Assembly (NCBI GenBank): GCA_029204225.1
Contig: CM055098.1
Span: forward strand, 22,201,367-22,265,366
Source: Diphasiastrum complanatum
Lineage: Eukaryota > Streptophyta > Lycopodiopsida > Lycopodiales > Lycopodiaceae
Length of the DNA: 64,000 bases
Direction of reading: 5' to 3'
Under the pieces are notes generated by a model. The model was not told the origin of the DNA and searched no databases. It worked only from the letters and a program-made list of their open reading frames with translations. Below, piece by piece: positions 10,950 to 24,885 of the stretch. A program made the translations under genes and the position numbers. Each line of letters begins with the position of its first letter. Within the stretch, counting starts at the first letter, position 1.

Positions 10950-11381
10950 ATGTAGCGTAGGCATCCCAAAGGGAACTGGGATCCACGACTTAGCTTCCCA
11001 GCTTTCAACTCTTGGTTTCTGAACCCACTTGACATACAAGCAGCCAACTTGCCAACAATAATCAGACTTCACCAACTTGAAGTTCGGAAACCAACATTGA
11101 GATCCAACTTGGTGCCATGCCAGACCGGGGGTCCCGATGTGGGTGACCTCCCTCCAAGCAAGTCGCCCAACATACATCAAACTTAACTAACTCGAAGCTT
11201 CGTTACAAATGAGTAACATCCATTCCAAGCAAGTTGTCTGACTTACATCAGACTTAACCAACTCAAAGCTTCTAAACACACGCTTAATAACTATCTATGT
11301 TAGAATTTTTCTATAGCACTTTGAGACAATCCTTCAACATTGATTAATCAACATTCCTTTAAGATGTTTGATGATCAAACA
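10950..11381 (-). repeat. probable minus-strand LTR
   Basis: LTR position is inferred from the adjacent PBS. ACATCAGACTTAACCAACT-type units recur at about 11060, 11175 and 11240 (CAACTTG/AACTTAACTAACTCGAAGCTT). The outer boundary is unclear because it runs into the palindromic LTR pair. Confidence 0.4.
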
Positions 11382-12832
<1,451 letters not shown>

Positions 12833-12919
12833 ACAGAGTGACAAGTTCTCATTTTCAAGGTGTTATTCCTAAGAGAACATATGTGAGGCCAAAGTTCCAT
12901 CCTTGGGGAGTGTATTTTG

Positions 12920-15441
12920 TTTATGCTTCATGAGTAAAACCATTGTCATTTTAGTATCTTGGGCCACTCACACTACAGTCTGAGTATAAGCTTTTGGGGG
13001 GGGGGGGGGGCAAAGTACTACGTCATATTCATAGATGATCGCTCTAGAATGGTGTTTATTGAGTTCCTAAAATGTAAGAGCCAAGCCTTCAATGCTTTCC
13101 AAGACTTCAAGAATCTTGCTGAGAATCAGACAGGGTCCAAAATAAAGAAACTCAGGACAGATAATGGTAGAGAATACAGGAGCAATGCATTTGATGACTT
13201 CTACAACACTCAGGGCATAAAGCGGGAGTTCACAATGCCATAAACGCCACAACAAAATGGGCTTGCAGAGCGCAAGAACAGGACGATTATGGAGAAAGTC
13301 AGGTGTATGCTGCACGATGGGGAGGTGCCAAAGTTGCTATGGGCAGAGGCTGCTAATACTATTGTGCACGCCATAAACAGGTCACTAACGAAAGCTCTGA
13401 AGGGAAAGACACCATATGAGGAATGGCCTTGACACAAACTGACTCTAAGTTATCTAAGATCATTTGGATGTACAACTTTTGGTCTGATACCAACTGAAAA
13501 CAGAAAAAAACTAGATCAGAGATCCATCAAATGCATGCTTGTTGGATATGCAGATGATGCCAAGGCTTACAGATTATACCATGCTGGGTCAAATGAAGTT
13601 TATATCTCCAGGGACGACGTCTTCTATGAGGAAGATGCATGGCATGTAGAAAAGGAGACTGAACAAGGAACTAACGAGAAATTGCAGATTCTCGTGCTGA
13701 ACGAACCATCCAAGCCCTGTGAAGACAATGACAGGGCTGAGGGCGCTGAGAAAGAAATTGTTGAGCAAGGAAAAGACTTGATAGTCAAGCAGCCAATGGA
13801 AGCCGAACACAAGAGGTCGATAAGGACAAAGAGGACGCCGAGAAAGTTCAGGGACATGGTTTTCTTGATAACAGATGAAATGATAAGGGAGCCTAGCACC
13901 TACAGAGAAGCAGCAGAAAGCATGGACTAGAATAAGTGGAAAGCAGCAATGGTCGAGGAGATGCATTCGATAGAGAAGAATCATGCTTGGGATCTGGTCA
14001 GGTTGCCTGAAGGTAAAAAGACTATAGGATCTAAATGGGTGTTTAAAATCAAGTATGATGCAGATGGGAATGTAAACAAGTACAAAGCTAGGATAGTGGC
14101 AAAAGGGTATTCACAAATTCATGGAATAGAATATGATGATACTTTTGCACCAGTGGCAAGTATCTCTTCCATCAGCCTGGGCAACATTGAACGATTTTGA
14201 AATTTATCATATGGATGTGAAAACCGCTTTTTTGAATGGGGATTTGCATGAAGAAATTTACATGTGTCAACCAGAAGGCTTCGAGGTTGGAGAAGGGTTG
14301 GTGTGTAGATTGAACAAGGCGATATATGGGCTTAAACAGGCGTCCAGATCTTGGTATGAGAGGATTGAAGCATTCTTCCAAAAAGAGAGATTTTCCAGAT
14401 GCAATGCTGACAACAGTGTATTCTTTAAAAGGGAAGGTAATAGGTTAATTATTGCAGCTATATATGTTGATGACATTATACTCATTGCTAATGATGTTAA
14501 GTCACTTGGTGAATGCAAGGGAAAGTTGAATCATGAATTTGACATGAAAGATTTGGGAAATTTGAGCTATTACCTTGGAATAGAGATAGAGAGGGACAAA
14601 CACAGCAGAGTGATGAGGCTGAGTCAGAAGAAATACATACAAGATGTATTGGAAAAATTTGGCATGGAGAACAGCCACCCAGTCGGGACACCTATGGAAT
14701 GTGGGACGAAGCTCAATAAGGACATGTGCCCCCAAAGTGAAGAAGAACAAATGGATATGAAGAGGTATTCATTCAGAAGTCTAGTGGGGTCGCTAATGTA
14801 TGCGATGCTATGTACTCGGCCAGACATAGCCATGGCAGTAGGCAAGCTAAGTCAGTTCCTTGTCAACCTTGGACGAGAGCATTGGCAGGCTGCGAAAAGA
14901 ATTCTAAGGTATTTGAAGGGGACTCAAAACATTGGAATCACATATTCAGGAAATGTTTTCTCAATGACAGGTTATGTGCATTCTGATTGGGAGGGGGGGG
15001 GGGGGGGATGTTGATGATAGGAAGTCCACCTTTGGGTATGTCTTCATTGTAGGTGGAGGAGTGGCAACGTGGACAAGTTGCAAACAGAGATATGTAGCAT
15101 TGTCATCGACTGAGGCTAAATATATGGGGATGTGTCAAGGAGCGAAAGAATACCTGTGGATCAGTAATTTCTTGTCAGAACTGGGAGTTGAAGATCAGCC
15201 AAAGGTCCTTTATGGAGATAACCAGGGTTGCATGTTCCTCTACAAGAATGGGAGATTTCATAAGCAAAGCAAGCATATTGATTTATAGTATCATTATGTG
15301 AGAGATCTGGTACAGGGTAACCTGATCAAAATAGAATATTGTTGTACTGAGGAGATGATTGCTAATGGGCTAACCAAAGCTCTACCAAAGGGAAGATTCT
15401 ACTATCTTAGGGAAAGGATGGGGTTGCTTGATGTTGGTTAA
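12920..15441 (+). pseudogene. nearly full copia pol (integrase, RT, RNase H)
   Basis: The least damaged copia pol here. Integrase: AKYYVIFIDDRSRM, LRTDNGREYRS and TPQQNGLAERKNRT at 13010-13430. An acidic/basic linker is followed by RT: WDLVRLPEGKK, SKWVFKIKYDADG, KARIVAKGYSQ, MDVKTAFLNG and AIYGLKQASRSWY, with YVDD at 14463-14474. RNase H: RPDIAMAVGKLSQF, LSSTEAKYM, KQSKHIDL and LTKALPKGRFY, closing with TAA at 15439-15441. Lesions: TAA 13241-13243, TGA 13430-13432, TAG 13928-13930, a frameshift with loss of a few codons near 14160-14200, and TAG 15286-15288. Two 15-base G runs lie at 12996-13010 and 14993-15007. The latter breaks frame between SDWE and VDDRKSTFGY. Gag and protease are absent. 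The left edge abuts the family-D LTR. Confidence 0.93.
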
Positions 15442-16680
15442 CTAGATTTCTGAATTGAGGAAAAGTTTGTTGGTTCAATTTTGAGAATCTAGTTAGTTGT
15501 CATAACGAAGTGAAACTAGCCTCGTATAGTTCTGGCCTATAAGGCACCTGGTAAATTAGGGCATAAAAGATATGACCTTTTGGCTTCTTGGCATGTACGG
15601 ATCCTATTCTTGATGGACACTGAAAGGCTAATATATGTGAGTGATGATTGGCGTTTATGCCTCACTGGTGTTTTTGCCATCATCGTGTACGGATTGTTTG
15701 CTTTGTGAATTGATTGTTCTTTAGCTTTGATTCTCGTTAATTGCTCAGAAGATTATGATCTGCTGCGTGTAGAATGGTGCAGGTACGTGATCTGCATAAT
15801 TGAGCATCCATTGATCATAACCTTCACATCGGACAGTGAGAATCGATGCGCATAAAGAGTCGTCGCAACTAAGCACACCTATGTGGCAGACCTCAACGCA
15901 TTTTTGGCCAACAATCTCAATTGCCAGTCGCACTTTTGATAATATTATAATCACTCTTATGGCAACAAGATCCCTGTTCTTACAACTATGATTTAAGCAC
16001 AAATTGTTGTGAGGAATTGAGCATTCACATTACATTCATAAGCGCAATTCTACTACTAATGGATCGCTGATTTCAAAGGCAAAACATTTGCTTCCAATGA
16101 CATTTATGAAGGCAATAGCCACTGCTCCCAATCGCACTTTCTGAGGCAGCCTATAGCGCATTTATGTTGCACATCAATCACTCTTCTATGTAGGACCTGT
16201 TGAGCTCTCATAACTGAGATGACTTCACAATGAGCAAGTTTGTCATTGTTTCTATTGTTGTCAAGCCAAATATCTATTGTTGCCCACAGTTGCAGCTCAT
16301 TGATTTCTGAGAATGAGTAATTCATTGGGATAGATCCTGCACCATCGCTTCCTAGTGAAGGTAGCAGATCATCTCTACCTCTCCACGATATCATGAGCAA
16401 GTTGTCGTGACTTTTACTGCTATCTGAGCCAGTGGTCCATCGCTACTTCTGTTGCATGCCCATCACTGCTCATGAAGCCACATTTCCTTGTCGAGCACTA
16501 AAATTTGACGAGAACTTATATTGTTATGATCTCTTCATGCATGCACTATGACCGTTGATGGGCAATGATGATTTTCACCAGCATGGATAATTTTTATGAG
16601 CACTTCATGGATATCACTATGAATTTGGCGAGCACTAGCCTCTTTATCGAGCACCTCCCGTATGACCTCTTAAGGGCAAA
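15442..16680 (+). repeat. probable 3' LTR of the copia element, then unidentified DNA
   Basis: A purine stretch GAGGAAAAG precedes TGTTGGTTCAATTTTGAG near 15468, a likely LTR start. A TATA-like GCATAAAAGATATG lies near 15561. No second copy is present to fix the end. From about 15750 to 16680 no gene or domain is visible; GAGCACTTCATGG/GAGCACCTCC and ATCGCAACTTT-like words recur loosely. Confidence 0.4.
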
Positions 16681-17015
16681 GCCTTACCCATACAGAATCA
16701 CATGACTTTAAAGGCACATACTTATACACTAAGGCCCATACTTTACCAGAGGTCATGATCCTAGAGTTGAAGGTTATATCCTATAAATCTAAAGGCATAA
16801 CCCTAAAACTTAAAAGCAATGCCCTGAATTTGAGAGACAAATTCCTAAGAATTATAGGGTAATGCCCTAAATGGATGAGTTTTAAGGCCATTGCCCTTAG
16901 GAAATTCAAAGATCTGGCCCCCAAACTTAAGGGTGGTGCCCTTAGAACTAAAAATAGTGTCCTTAGCCATCATACCATGCCTTTAGACCACATAGGGCTT
17001 GGCATGTAGCCGTTA
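16680..17015. repeat. degenerate tandem-like repeat (AAGGGCA/ATGCCCT words)
   Basis: About ten loosely spaced copies of words such as TTAAGGGCA, AATGCCCT, AAGGCATA and TGCCCTTAG, on both orientations, with units of roughly 30-40 bp. No reading frame is maintained. Confidence 0.55.
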
Positions 17016-17019
17016 AGGG

Positions 17020-17330
17020 CCACCCGAAAGGCTAATTGGGTAGCGAAAGAGGCGAGATCTGAATTTAAAAACATGGAGCCAGGATGCTAGACGGATACTA
17101 ATCCAACGTACCAAAATCCCTCCTCCGACCATACTTCTGAAAGTTTGGAAAAATTCCATTGGCAGGATGCGAGCGGGCCACCAAGGTTGGAAGCAGTTTT
17201 CTTCGGTCACTAACGTAGAGACGGTGTGGGCCCTTTCCCTTTTAGGATTTTTTAACGAGACCAATCCCTCGCCAGAAAAGGCCCTAACAATTGGCAATAA
17301 AGCGACCTTTCTCTATCATTCACTGTCTGC
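17020..17330. other. island of different composition, origin unknown
   Basis: More GC-rich and less repetitive than its surroundings, with an uninterrupted minus-strand frame of 94 codons at 17013-17297 that matches no protein I recognise. The style (AGATCTGAATTT, CATGGAGCCAGG, GCGGGCCACC) is reminiscent of plant organellar DNA, but I cannot confirm that by eye. Confidence 0.25.
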
Positions 17331-18080
17331 ACTTGTGAATAATAATGTGTTGTATTTGTTATAGTATCGAAATACTTTTGTTATTACATTAAACACTCGA
17401 ACTATCATTGTCAAATAGTTATTTGACTCATATGCAACTTATTTTCATTTTCCAACAGTTTCATGGTCACAGTCAGTTTTTTGATGGCTACTTTGTCTGT
17501 CTTGGTTCTAGATAGTGGGCAAGTCTTTCTCGAGTCTCTTAGTTGCTACTTGTGTGAATTCTCTTGTGCTTTCATGGTGAGTGTGAATATACAGTGTTTG
17601 GAGAGATAGTTTTGTCTTGAAATGCTTTGTGATGTGCTGTTGTGATTGAATCGGTCTGAGTTTGTTTATTGTTAACTAGAAGAACAAAAGAAAAGTGTGC
17701 ATGCAAGATTTTTTGCATTCTCCAAATGTCACTTGCTATTTTTCGTGCATTCACGATCACTTAAATGTGGGGCAGTTGGGCCTTTAGCCAAGATCCAAAA
17801 TTAACAAGGACATTGTGGTACTATTATACCATTAAGGCCTCGCCATAATACTGCAAAAGTTGCAAGAGCTTACACTATCGCAATCACTACCACAAAAGTA
17901 GTTAAAGTTTTTATAATTGTAGAACTATGATTGCATATTGGAAAAAAAATAACTAAGAATTGTGCATGAAATAATTTTGCCAACAAATAGGTGATCTTCT
18001 TTTGATGATAGTTTCTTACAATGGGTTTACTATTTTGACCACAGAATATGTCCGCCATTTTGGAATTTTGAAGTTGGCAA
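17331..18080. other. no gene seen
   Basis: AT-rich sequence without conserved domains. Short reading frames on the minus strand at 17572-17760 and 17870-18088 look random. Confidence 0.4.
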
Positions 18081-18084
18081 GGAT

Positions 18085-18300
18085 TCATGAATATTCACGA
18101 TCAATATTCACAACAATCACAATCAATATTTCGAGTATTCATAATCAATATTCACAATAACCATGATCAGTATTCATGAGTATTGATGATCAATATTCAC
18201 AATAATCATGATCAGTATTCACAATAATCACAGTCGGTATTCACAAGTATTCGCAATATTCACGTCAATAATCACAATAATCACAATCAATATTCTAAGA
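18085..18300. repeat. degenerate tandem repeat (ATCAATATTCACAATAAT)
   Basis: About twelve variants of an ~18-bp unit such as GATCAATATTCACAATAATCA follow one another, interspersed with GAGTATTC. There is no coding content. Confidence 0.8.
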
Positions 18301-19033
18301 TATTTGCTTCTTAGTATTCACGATTTCAGATAATCTTTGCTAACCATCAATCGCATAGTCTTCAGGAGGCATCTATGAAAAGTCGATTGATTCTTCATCT
18401 GATATATGGAAGACGTTTTGTATACATCCCACAAAAGAAGCTACTATTATAAACAATAAAAATATATTGTCAAAGATATTACAACATATTGTCACTTGTC
18501 ATTTTTTTTTATTCAAGCATGCGAGAGCACAATAATAATAATAATAAACGAGAACATTGTGGTCAAGCATGCATCAACTTTAAATTCTCCTAGTCACTTT
18601 TATACTGGATAATTGAACCCTCCATCAAAGTCTATATATGTTTGTGAGATTGAGAATATCTAGATTCACAAATTTAATTCGAGAAGTGAAATTAAAGAAA
18701 AAGCTGTACATTAAGGTTTAGCCTCAAATCTGAAAGTTATTTCCAAATAAAACATCCTAGGAATGGAGTCAAACAATCTTGATAGAATAATTATACTGGC
18801 TATGTTTTTCAACGACAAGATTGTCAAATTTGTTTCACATTATGAGTATTACAAACAAAGAATTTCAAAAATATCTTCTCTGCTTGGACTAATCTCATTT
18901 GATAATAGAGGAGAAGATACCCTTTTAGAATGATAACTCAATTCCCTCTTCTATATCACTAGCCTCTTTCTCAAGGTTGCCCTTAACTGGACAGGTGACA
19001 AGAACAAGTGGTTGCTGTAAAGGAACTGAGTAC

Positions 19034-19036
<3 letters not shown>
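18301..19036. other. no gene seen
   Basis: AT-rich intergenic sequence with a short (AAT)n/ATA tract at 18531-18547. No domain was recognised on either strand. Confidence 0.4.

Positions 19037-19114
<78 letters not shown>
19037..19114. repeat. (GA)39 microsatellite
   Basis: An uninterrupted 78-bp GA run. The arginine/glutamate and serine/leucine frames through it are artefacts. Confidence 0.97.
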
Positions 19115-19116
<2 letters not shown>

Positions 19117-19899
19117 CAAGACCACACTTAGTTCCTCTTGACAAAGCAAGACTGAAGCTCTTTGAAGCCTTTATTCATAATCCAACAAGGTAAAGTACAG
19201 CTGAAAAGTAAAATATAGTACTAGAAAGCACCATAAAGCATAACCACTTTCAAGACGTCCAGCTGATACCTGCCACCATCCCACAAAAAAAACCGCTCAA
19301 GTTAGTTCCGTGAGGAAGACAGACAGTGTCATAGCTGAGCGACAGTTGTTATTCATGTCCAAAAGAAGTTATACTACTTAACAGCTTTGAATAACAATTT
19401 AAAACATAGTCCAGTCTTCCCATACACACGATTTTTTAGCGATAGGCCAAGCCGTTATATCACCGTATCAGGGCGAGTACCATACTGATCAGCTTACGGT
19501 CAATTGGTCCATATCAATGCATTTTAACAGAATAGGAGTATGAAGTAGTATAAACCGTTCTAAATTTTACTTAGCCAAAAGACTTGGTGAGAACACGTGT
19601 GTTGGTATCAGAGCAAGTCCATGCTATACTGACCCAAGTGGCCCTTACAGAGTAAGGTATGTCACACATTGTTGTCCATACTCCTGAGCATATCCAGTTG
19701 TATCTCACCAAGATCGCTAATAAGGGTAAAGTGAGGTGTTACCATGAATGTTATATCAGACTAATGTAACATCCATGGTATAAAGACATAGTAAAGGAAA
19801 GATGTGATTAATACTAAGTAAGAGACTGCCAATGCTTATACTGAGTATCACGACAGATCCGTGCCATTCTAATCCTTTAGTAGAAACTACGATTCTTAC
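19115..19899 (+). other. unidentified DNA with an LTR/PBS signal
   Basis: TGGTATCAGAGC at 19603-19614 is a perfect tRNA-iMet primer-binding site preceded by ACACGTGTGT, so an LTR probably ends near 19601. AATGTAACATCCATGG near 19756 resembles the opening of some gypsy LTRs. No protein domain follows. Confidence 0.45.
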
Positions 19900-20200
19900 G
19901 CATATCCATGTTGTCTAAGAACTGGATCACTCTCATCAAGGGGCATTAGCTTCTTACTTACTTCACTAGGCAAAGTCAAGGGCTTGCAATCAAACATATG
20001 AAATCTCTTGATAACTTCATGAGCGTACTTAGCTTGTGAAAGCTTAACATTGTGCTGAATTTTGTCACACTTCTATGCCTAGGTAGTCATGCATCAAATT
20101 CAAGTTGTCATCTCAAAAATGCTTACATAAATTAATCTTCATAGACTTAAACAAGTCCTCATCATTTCTTGTGATAATGATGTCATCGACATAGGACACT
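19900..20200 (-). pseudogene. copia reverse-transcriptase fragment
   Basis: The minus strand reads ALIVSYVDDIIITRND, with the YVDD active site at 20182-20193. Then come LFKSMKINLCKHF, a broken YLGIEV block and a further frameshifted segment resembling the end of the RT domain. There are several stops. Both flanks are LTR-like or unidentified, so only about 100 codons remain. Confidence 0.85.
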
Positions 20201-20269
20201 ATTAATGCTTTATTCCGGAGATGAGAATTAACCAAAAGGTCGATGTATTTGCCCTTCGAATAGTTCAGC

Positions 20270-20498
20270 TGATTCGTTTCTATGTAGAAAGTCGCAAGTG
20301 TCGAACTGCTGCACAGAAACCTGTGTATTTTACCAAGCATTACTCTGCACACAGAATGAAGGCAGTTTTGCAAATACTGCTGTCTATGTTAAGAAATATG
20401 CAGGATAGCAAAATTAAAAACTATGGTTCCTACAGGTATCAGATGAACAAACAGAAACCTAAAGAGGCTGCATTCGATCCTAGATTAATGATTAAGCA
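20270..20498 (-). repeat. family-A-like LTR fragment
   Basis: Resembles 8230-8560 in the same orientation (GTTCCTACAGGTATCAGATGAACA, GTCGCAAGTGTCG, GCACAGAAA). It stops at 20498, where a family-B LTR starts with TGTTGGATTATTC. This suggests that LTR inserted into or recombined with this fragment. Confidence 0.5.
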
Positions 20499-21103
20499 TG
20501 TTGGATTATTCTCCTTCCTATTAATCGACCAATCGGTTTTTAATTTTCATCCAACTGTTTATCCAAAGCATTTGAACAAACACTTTTGGAAAGTGTGGAA
20601 AATCATATTACACGAGTTTTAGTAAATTCAAATTTAAGTAGTAGAGACATTGAATTTAGTCACAATAATATTAGGGTTTTCTATTATGGAGGGAAACCAA
20701 AGTTTGAATTTAGGTTTGTACCTGATATAAAAGGATGTAACTCATGGGAGTAGAAGACAATTCTCTCTCTCTCTTATCTCATCCATGCTTATACATGGTG
20801 ATCTTGGGTTCTACTATTCATCGGTGCACTATACTTGTGATATTTGGCAATTTTGTGTGTAGAATGTTTATTAAAAGCTATTTTCAGATCCACACATGTG
20901 AAATACAATAGATTACTATTTTTGTACAGACATCAACTTTATTTTATGTTTTGATTCATGTTTTATCAAGATCTATTAGAGTTTGCATCTCTTTCATAGT
21001 ATAGATGTTGGTTTTTTACATTGGCAAGATTGGTGAATTGTTGTCTTTCTAACCCAAGATCATTTTGTAGATTTGGATCTTGATTGATCTGAAAACTTTC
21101 ACA
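20499..21103 (+). repeat. copia 5' LTR (family B), plus orientation
   Basis: Begins TGTTGGATTATTC and ends CTTTCACA (605 bp). A TATA box (TATAAAAGG) lies near 20709, and a CT-rich stretch follows at 20760. The first 60 bases resemble the LTR start at 34384. The right two thirds are the reverse complement of 6787-7200. A degenerate PBS (TCGTATCATAGCT, 21104-21116) follows, so this is a 5' LTR. Confidence 0.75.
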
Positions 21104-21345
21104 TCGTATCATAGCTTGTGTTTCAGGTTATGAAGGAAGCATTCACATCTATCAATAATTTGGAGAAGATATCAATGCTAGAGCATGCTAGATTGGATTC
21201 TACACCAAAATCGAGTTTCTTGATATGTAGATTGCATCTTTGTTGGCTAATTCTGACGAATCCCCAAGATACTCGGACAGAGCAACTCAAGAGCACCTCT
21301 CACCTTAGACCGAGGAGGTCTCTGAGAAGACGAGACTAATGAAGA
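21104..21345 (+). pseudogene. possible start of copia gag
   Basis: The short frame at 21118-21339 (beginning MKEAFTSINNLEKIS after a GTG/ATG pair) follows directly after the degenerate PBS. By position it should be gag or leader. The residues do not give a recognisable gag fold, so the call rests on context. Confidence 0.3.
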
Positions 21346-22600
21346 CTGAGAGCCCAGTATGAGAGCCGAGAAATACTAGCTAGGAAAGACATGCAAGAAC
21401 TGTGTAAGCCTCATGGTGAATCCCGGAAGATGGAATGACCATGTAGGAACTAGTATTTCTAGGCAAATGTAATAAATACAAGTAGATCCCTCTTAAAGAA
21501 GGTAAGGTGAGCCACCTTTTGATGGTGACCTCTAGTGGAGAGCATTATTCCACTTGCAATTGTGAAATGTGGAAATTCCACTAAGATGCCACCTAAGGAG
21601 CTCTCTTGCTTATTTAAGAGACTCCCTCTTTGTGAAGAGGAGCTTTTTGTGATTTGTATCAACTCCATGCTGAAATGAGAAGAGCCTTCACGAGTTTGGT
21701 GCAACCATTGAGCTCCTTGATCATGCTTGTTTCTTGAGTGATGCAGTTATGATCTTGCCCTTCCCTCCTTTTGTGTGTGGTTGTGGACTGTAAAGTGGAT
21801 TAGATTTGTTGCTTTTGTAGAGTGGATTAAATTTCATGTTTTCTTGTGGATTAATGTAGGAGCCAGCATTCAAGTGAACTAATTAGGCTGGATCTGTGGT
21901 GTGATTCTTGCATATCTCTATACAATCCAGTTCTTGATGTTCTTGAGATGTCCAAGAATCAATAGACTGGTTGGTTTCTTGATTCTTGAACTACTACAAT
22001 GCTATAGTATAGCTTTGTTTCTTGTTTTTGTCAAGTTATGCAAGGCAACTCAGTGTTAATGTAGTGTAGGCTCTGATTTCAGTCCGTTTTAAGTGTAGGT
22101 AGTTGTAGAAAACTACTGAACGCTCATTGGTTTGCATGCTGATATGTGAATGAACGTTCTAGGCTTGCATCCTATGTAGAATGTAAGTGCATTCAAGAGT
22201 GACATCTTTGAGTAGTCCTCTGACAGGCAGGACATAAAAAAAATACTACAACAAAACTTTGTCTCCTTCTGTCTGGGTCGGCATCGTAAAATCAAGAAAC
22301 CATCTAACGACTGCCATGAAGCCTGATAACAGGCAAAAACAGTTCTGTAAGCTAGAAGTAGAAAAGTAAACAACAGGTCCTCTGGAGCTGGGGATCTGTC
22401 AACATTTGACACCGTTGCCCATTGAACTTCAACACCTTCTACATCAGAATTCCGCAACCTTGTCCATGCTCAGATCCCTGCAACAACATTCAAATTCTTT
22501 AAACAAATATGAGTTTTTACACACTGACCAGAGCCACATCGTTGGCTACACCATTCCCAAATCCATGACTGTTAGCCTCACCAATCACTTGTCAACAAAC
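21346..22600. other. no gene seen
   Basis: Unidentified sequence. A TATA-like TTATTTAAGAGACTCCC lies near 21610, within sequence that could be an LTR, but no partner copy is present. Frames at 22113-22457 (minus) show no domain. Confidence 0.35.
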
Positions 22601-22639
22601 ACACTCACAGACTTGGATTCGATTCTATTCAAGCTCACC

Positions 22640-23740
22640 CTCCTCCCGTTCTGCACGCTGAAATCTCAACCGGAGCCCAAGCTTCGAATCTCAACTGGAG
22701 CGCAGCTCCCATCTCAACCGGTGTACCTCTTGAAATCTCAACTGGAGGGCCTCATCAGATCTCAACCGAAGCCCAACGCTGAAATCTCAACCAGAGCACC
22801 CTGTTCAGATCTCAACCGGAGCTCTAGCTTAGATCTCAACCGAAGCACCGCTTCAGATCTCACCTTTGCCCATTGCAGCCGCATCAGACTGTAATCAAAC
22901 GACCCTACGACTACCATCGGACACCCTCACTACAATACCCGAACTCCACCCCCACCCGTTTCCGCCCCACACAACCACCATCGCCCGTCGCAACCGTATA
23001 CAGGCCGCCCTCATTCGTCCTACGGCTACCCTAGGCCACCTTCATCGCAACAAGCCGCATTGCATTCGCCCACCGCAAACATCGCCAACACCACCATTAC
23101 ACCATTGTGCCCGCTTCCATCCACAACCGTAGACCGCAATCCATCGCAACCACACCCTATTGCGTCCGCCTTCCATCATAACAGCACCACACCGCATTAG
23201 CTCGCAATCCGCCAACTTTGACCTAAAACGATCACCTCAGCATCACCCGCATACACTCGACACTACGCACCACCACAACATCGCAACCACGTACCATCCC
23301 ATCACAACCATCTACAAACCTATCTCTCTTCCTCTCCGCCAGATCTTCACACTCCTTCCATTCTGTCAGATCTCAACCAGAGGCCTCAGTGCAATCTCAA
23401 CCGGGCACCCTGCCCAAATCTCAACTAGAGGCCTCAGTGCAATCTCAACCGGAGCACTCTGCTCAGATCTCAACCAGAGCACCCTACTCACCCTGCTCAG
23501 ATCTCAACCGGAGGCCTCAGTGCAATCTCAACCAGAGCACTCTGCTCAGATCTCAACCGGTGCACCCTGCTCACCCTGCTCAGCTCTCGACCAGAGCACT
23601 CAGCTCAGATCTCAACCGGAACATGCAGTTCAAAACCCAACCGAAATTCAGGCTCACATCTCAACCGGAGTGAGTTATTCGATCTCAACCAAAGAAAGTC
23701 GCTCAGATCTCAACCGACAAACCAGCTCCCTATCCACCTG
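22640..23740 (+). repeat. tandem-repeat leader (AGATCTCAACCGGAGCAC units)
   Basis: Two blocks (about 22660-22870 and 23360-23730) hold some two dozen variants of GATCTCAACCGGAGCACTC, spaced about 25-40 bp. The intervening sequence is C-rich with CGCAACC words. The + strand is strikingly poor in G. It lies upstream of a gypsy gag, matching the long repeat-bearing leaders known in Tat-lineage elements. The frames through it (repeated ISTGA/QPEHSAQ peptides) are repeat artefacts. Confidence 0.7.
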
Positions 23741-24885
23741 CACTTCGTCATTGTAACCGCATGCCACCCATTCATCCACAGACGTAACCAACCGCAATAC
23801 ACAGCAACACCTGCCCTCGCCCGTCGAGACCACACTCCATCGCATTTCATTGCACCCTTGCACTCACTCTACGCCTACCTTCGTCACCTCCAACCGCTAA
23901 TCGGCCATCCTTTACTCACATTCGCACAGCATCGTTGACACCGCACCCTGCCGTTGATATCGCCACAATCCATTGCAGCCGCAATCACAACAACCACACC
24001 TGTATCCCGTAATCACCAACTCCACCATAACCCCCGCACACCACTTCCATACCTGCTTTCGCCTGGCACCACAATTCACCGCCATCGACAGCCATGACAT
24101 CAACACATAGCCACATCCCGTCACAGTCACATCCAACCGCAATTACACCACCATAAGACTACCCTCAGTTTCCTTCACCGCATCCCACCGCCATTGGCCC
24201 AAGAACGATCACACTGACCTACAAGCGCACTACAGTCCAACCATCCCATCCCACTTGTCCATCCTAGCAATCACAACAAGCCGCATACTACGACCCTACG
24301 ACTGACCTCGACAACCCTCACCACTCCAACTCCATTCGTTCCCATCACATCCTTCCACATCAATTCCCCTTCACACTGCCTCCGCACTCACCCGCATAGA
24401 ACGCATTCCATTGACGTCGCACTCCACCGCACTCGCCCGTCGCACCCGTATACAGACCACAATCATCTGTCCACGACTACCCTCTGCCACCTTCATCGCA
24501 TCCAATCGTTAAACATCGTGCCTCCACCACTACCCGCCATCACCCTTACCACCGCAGTCACCCACCCTCCTCACATCCGCAACTAACCGCACCCGTCGCA
24601 CAACCATCAACAATCGACAACAAACCACCATCCATATTGCCCCGTGAACACCACACCACACATGTCTGGCCTCCACCACAATCACAGCCCCAGACCGCAA
24701 CAGACCGCAATCTTACGGCCCTAAAACTACCCACGGCCACCTTCAATCACTATAACCACACTGACCGCAACGGATCGCAACCGTAAACCGTAGGGACCGC
24801 AAAAACCCAAAAAAAAAAAAAAAAAACTTCCAAAACACAAAAACTCAGAAAATCCAGACAACAATAAAAAACTCACCAGTACACA
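23741..24885 (+). other. C/A-rich, G-poor leader without genes
   Basis: Continuation of the leader. CACC-, CGCA- and CCATCGC-type words are frequent, ending in a poly-A stretch (24810-24826) just before gag. No domain on either strand; the minus-strand frames are composition artefacts. Confidence 0.5.

Noticed and set aside
18925-19193. Open frames on both strands across the GA run
   Set aside because: They are products of a perfect (GA)39 repeat.
22660-23740. Possible CRISPR-like array (repeated GATCTCAACCGGAGCAC)
   Set aside because: Repeats vary, spacers are irregular and non-unique, and the context is a plant gypsy leader.
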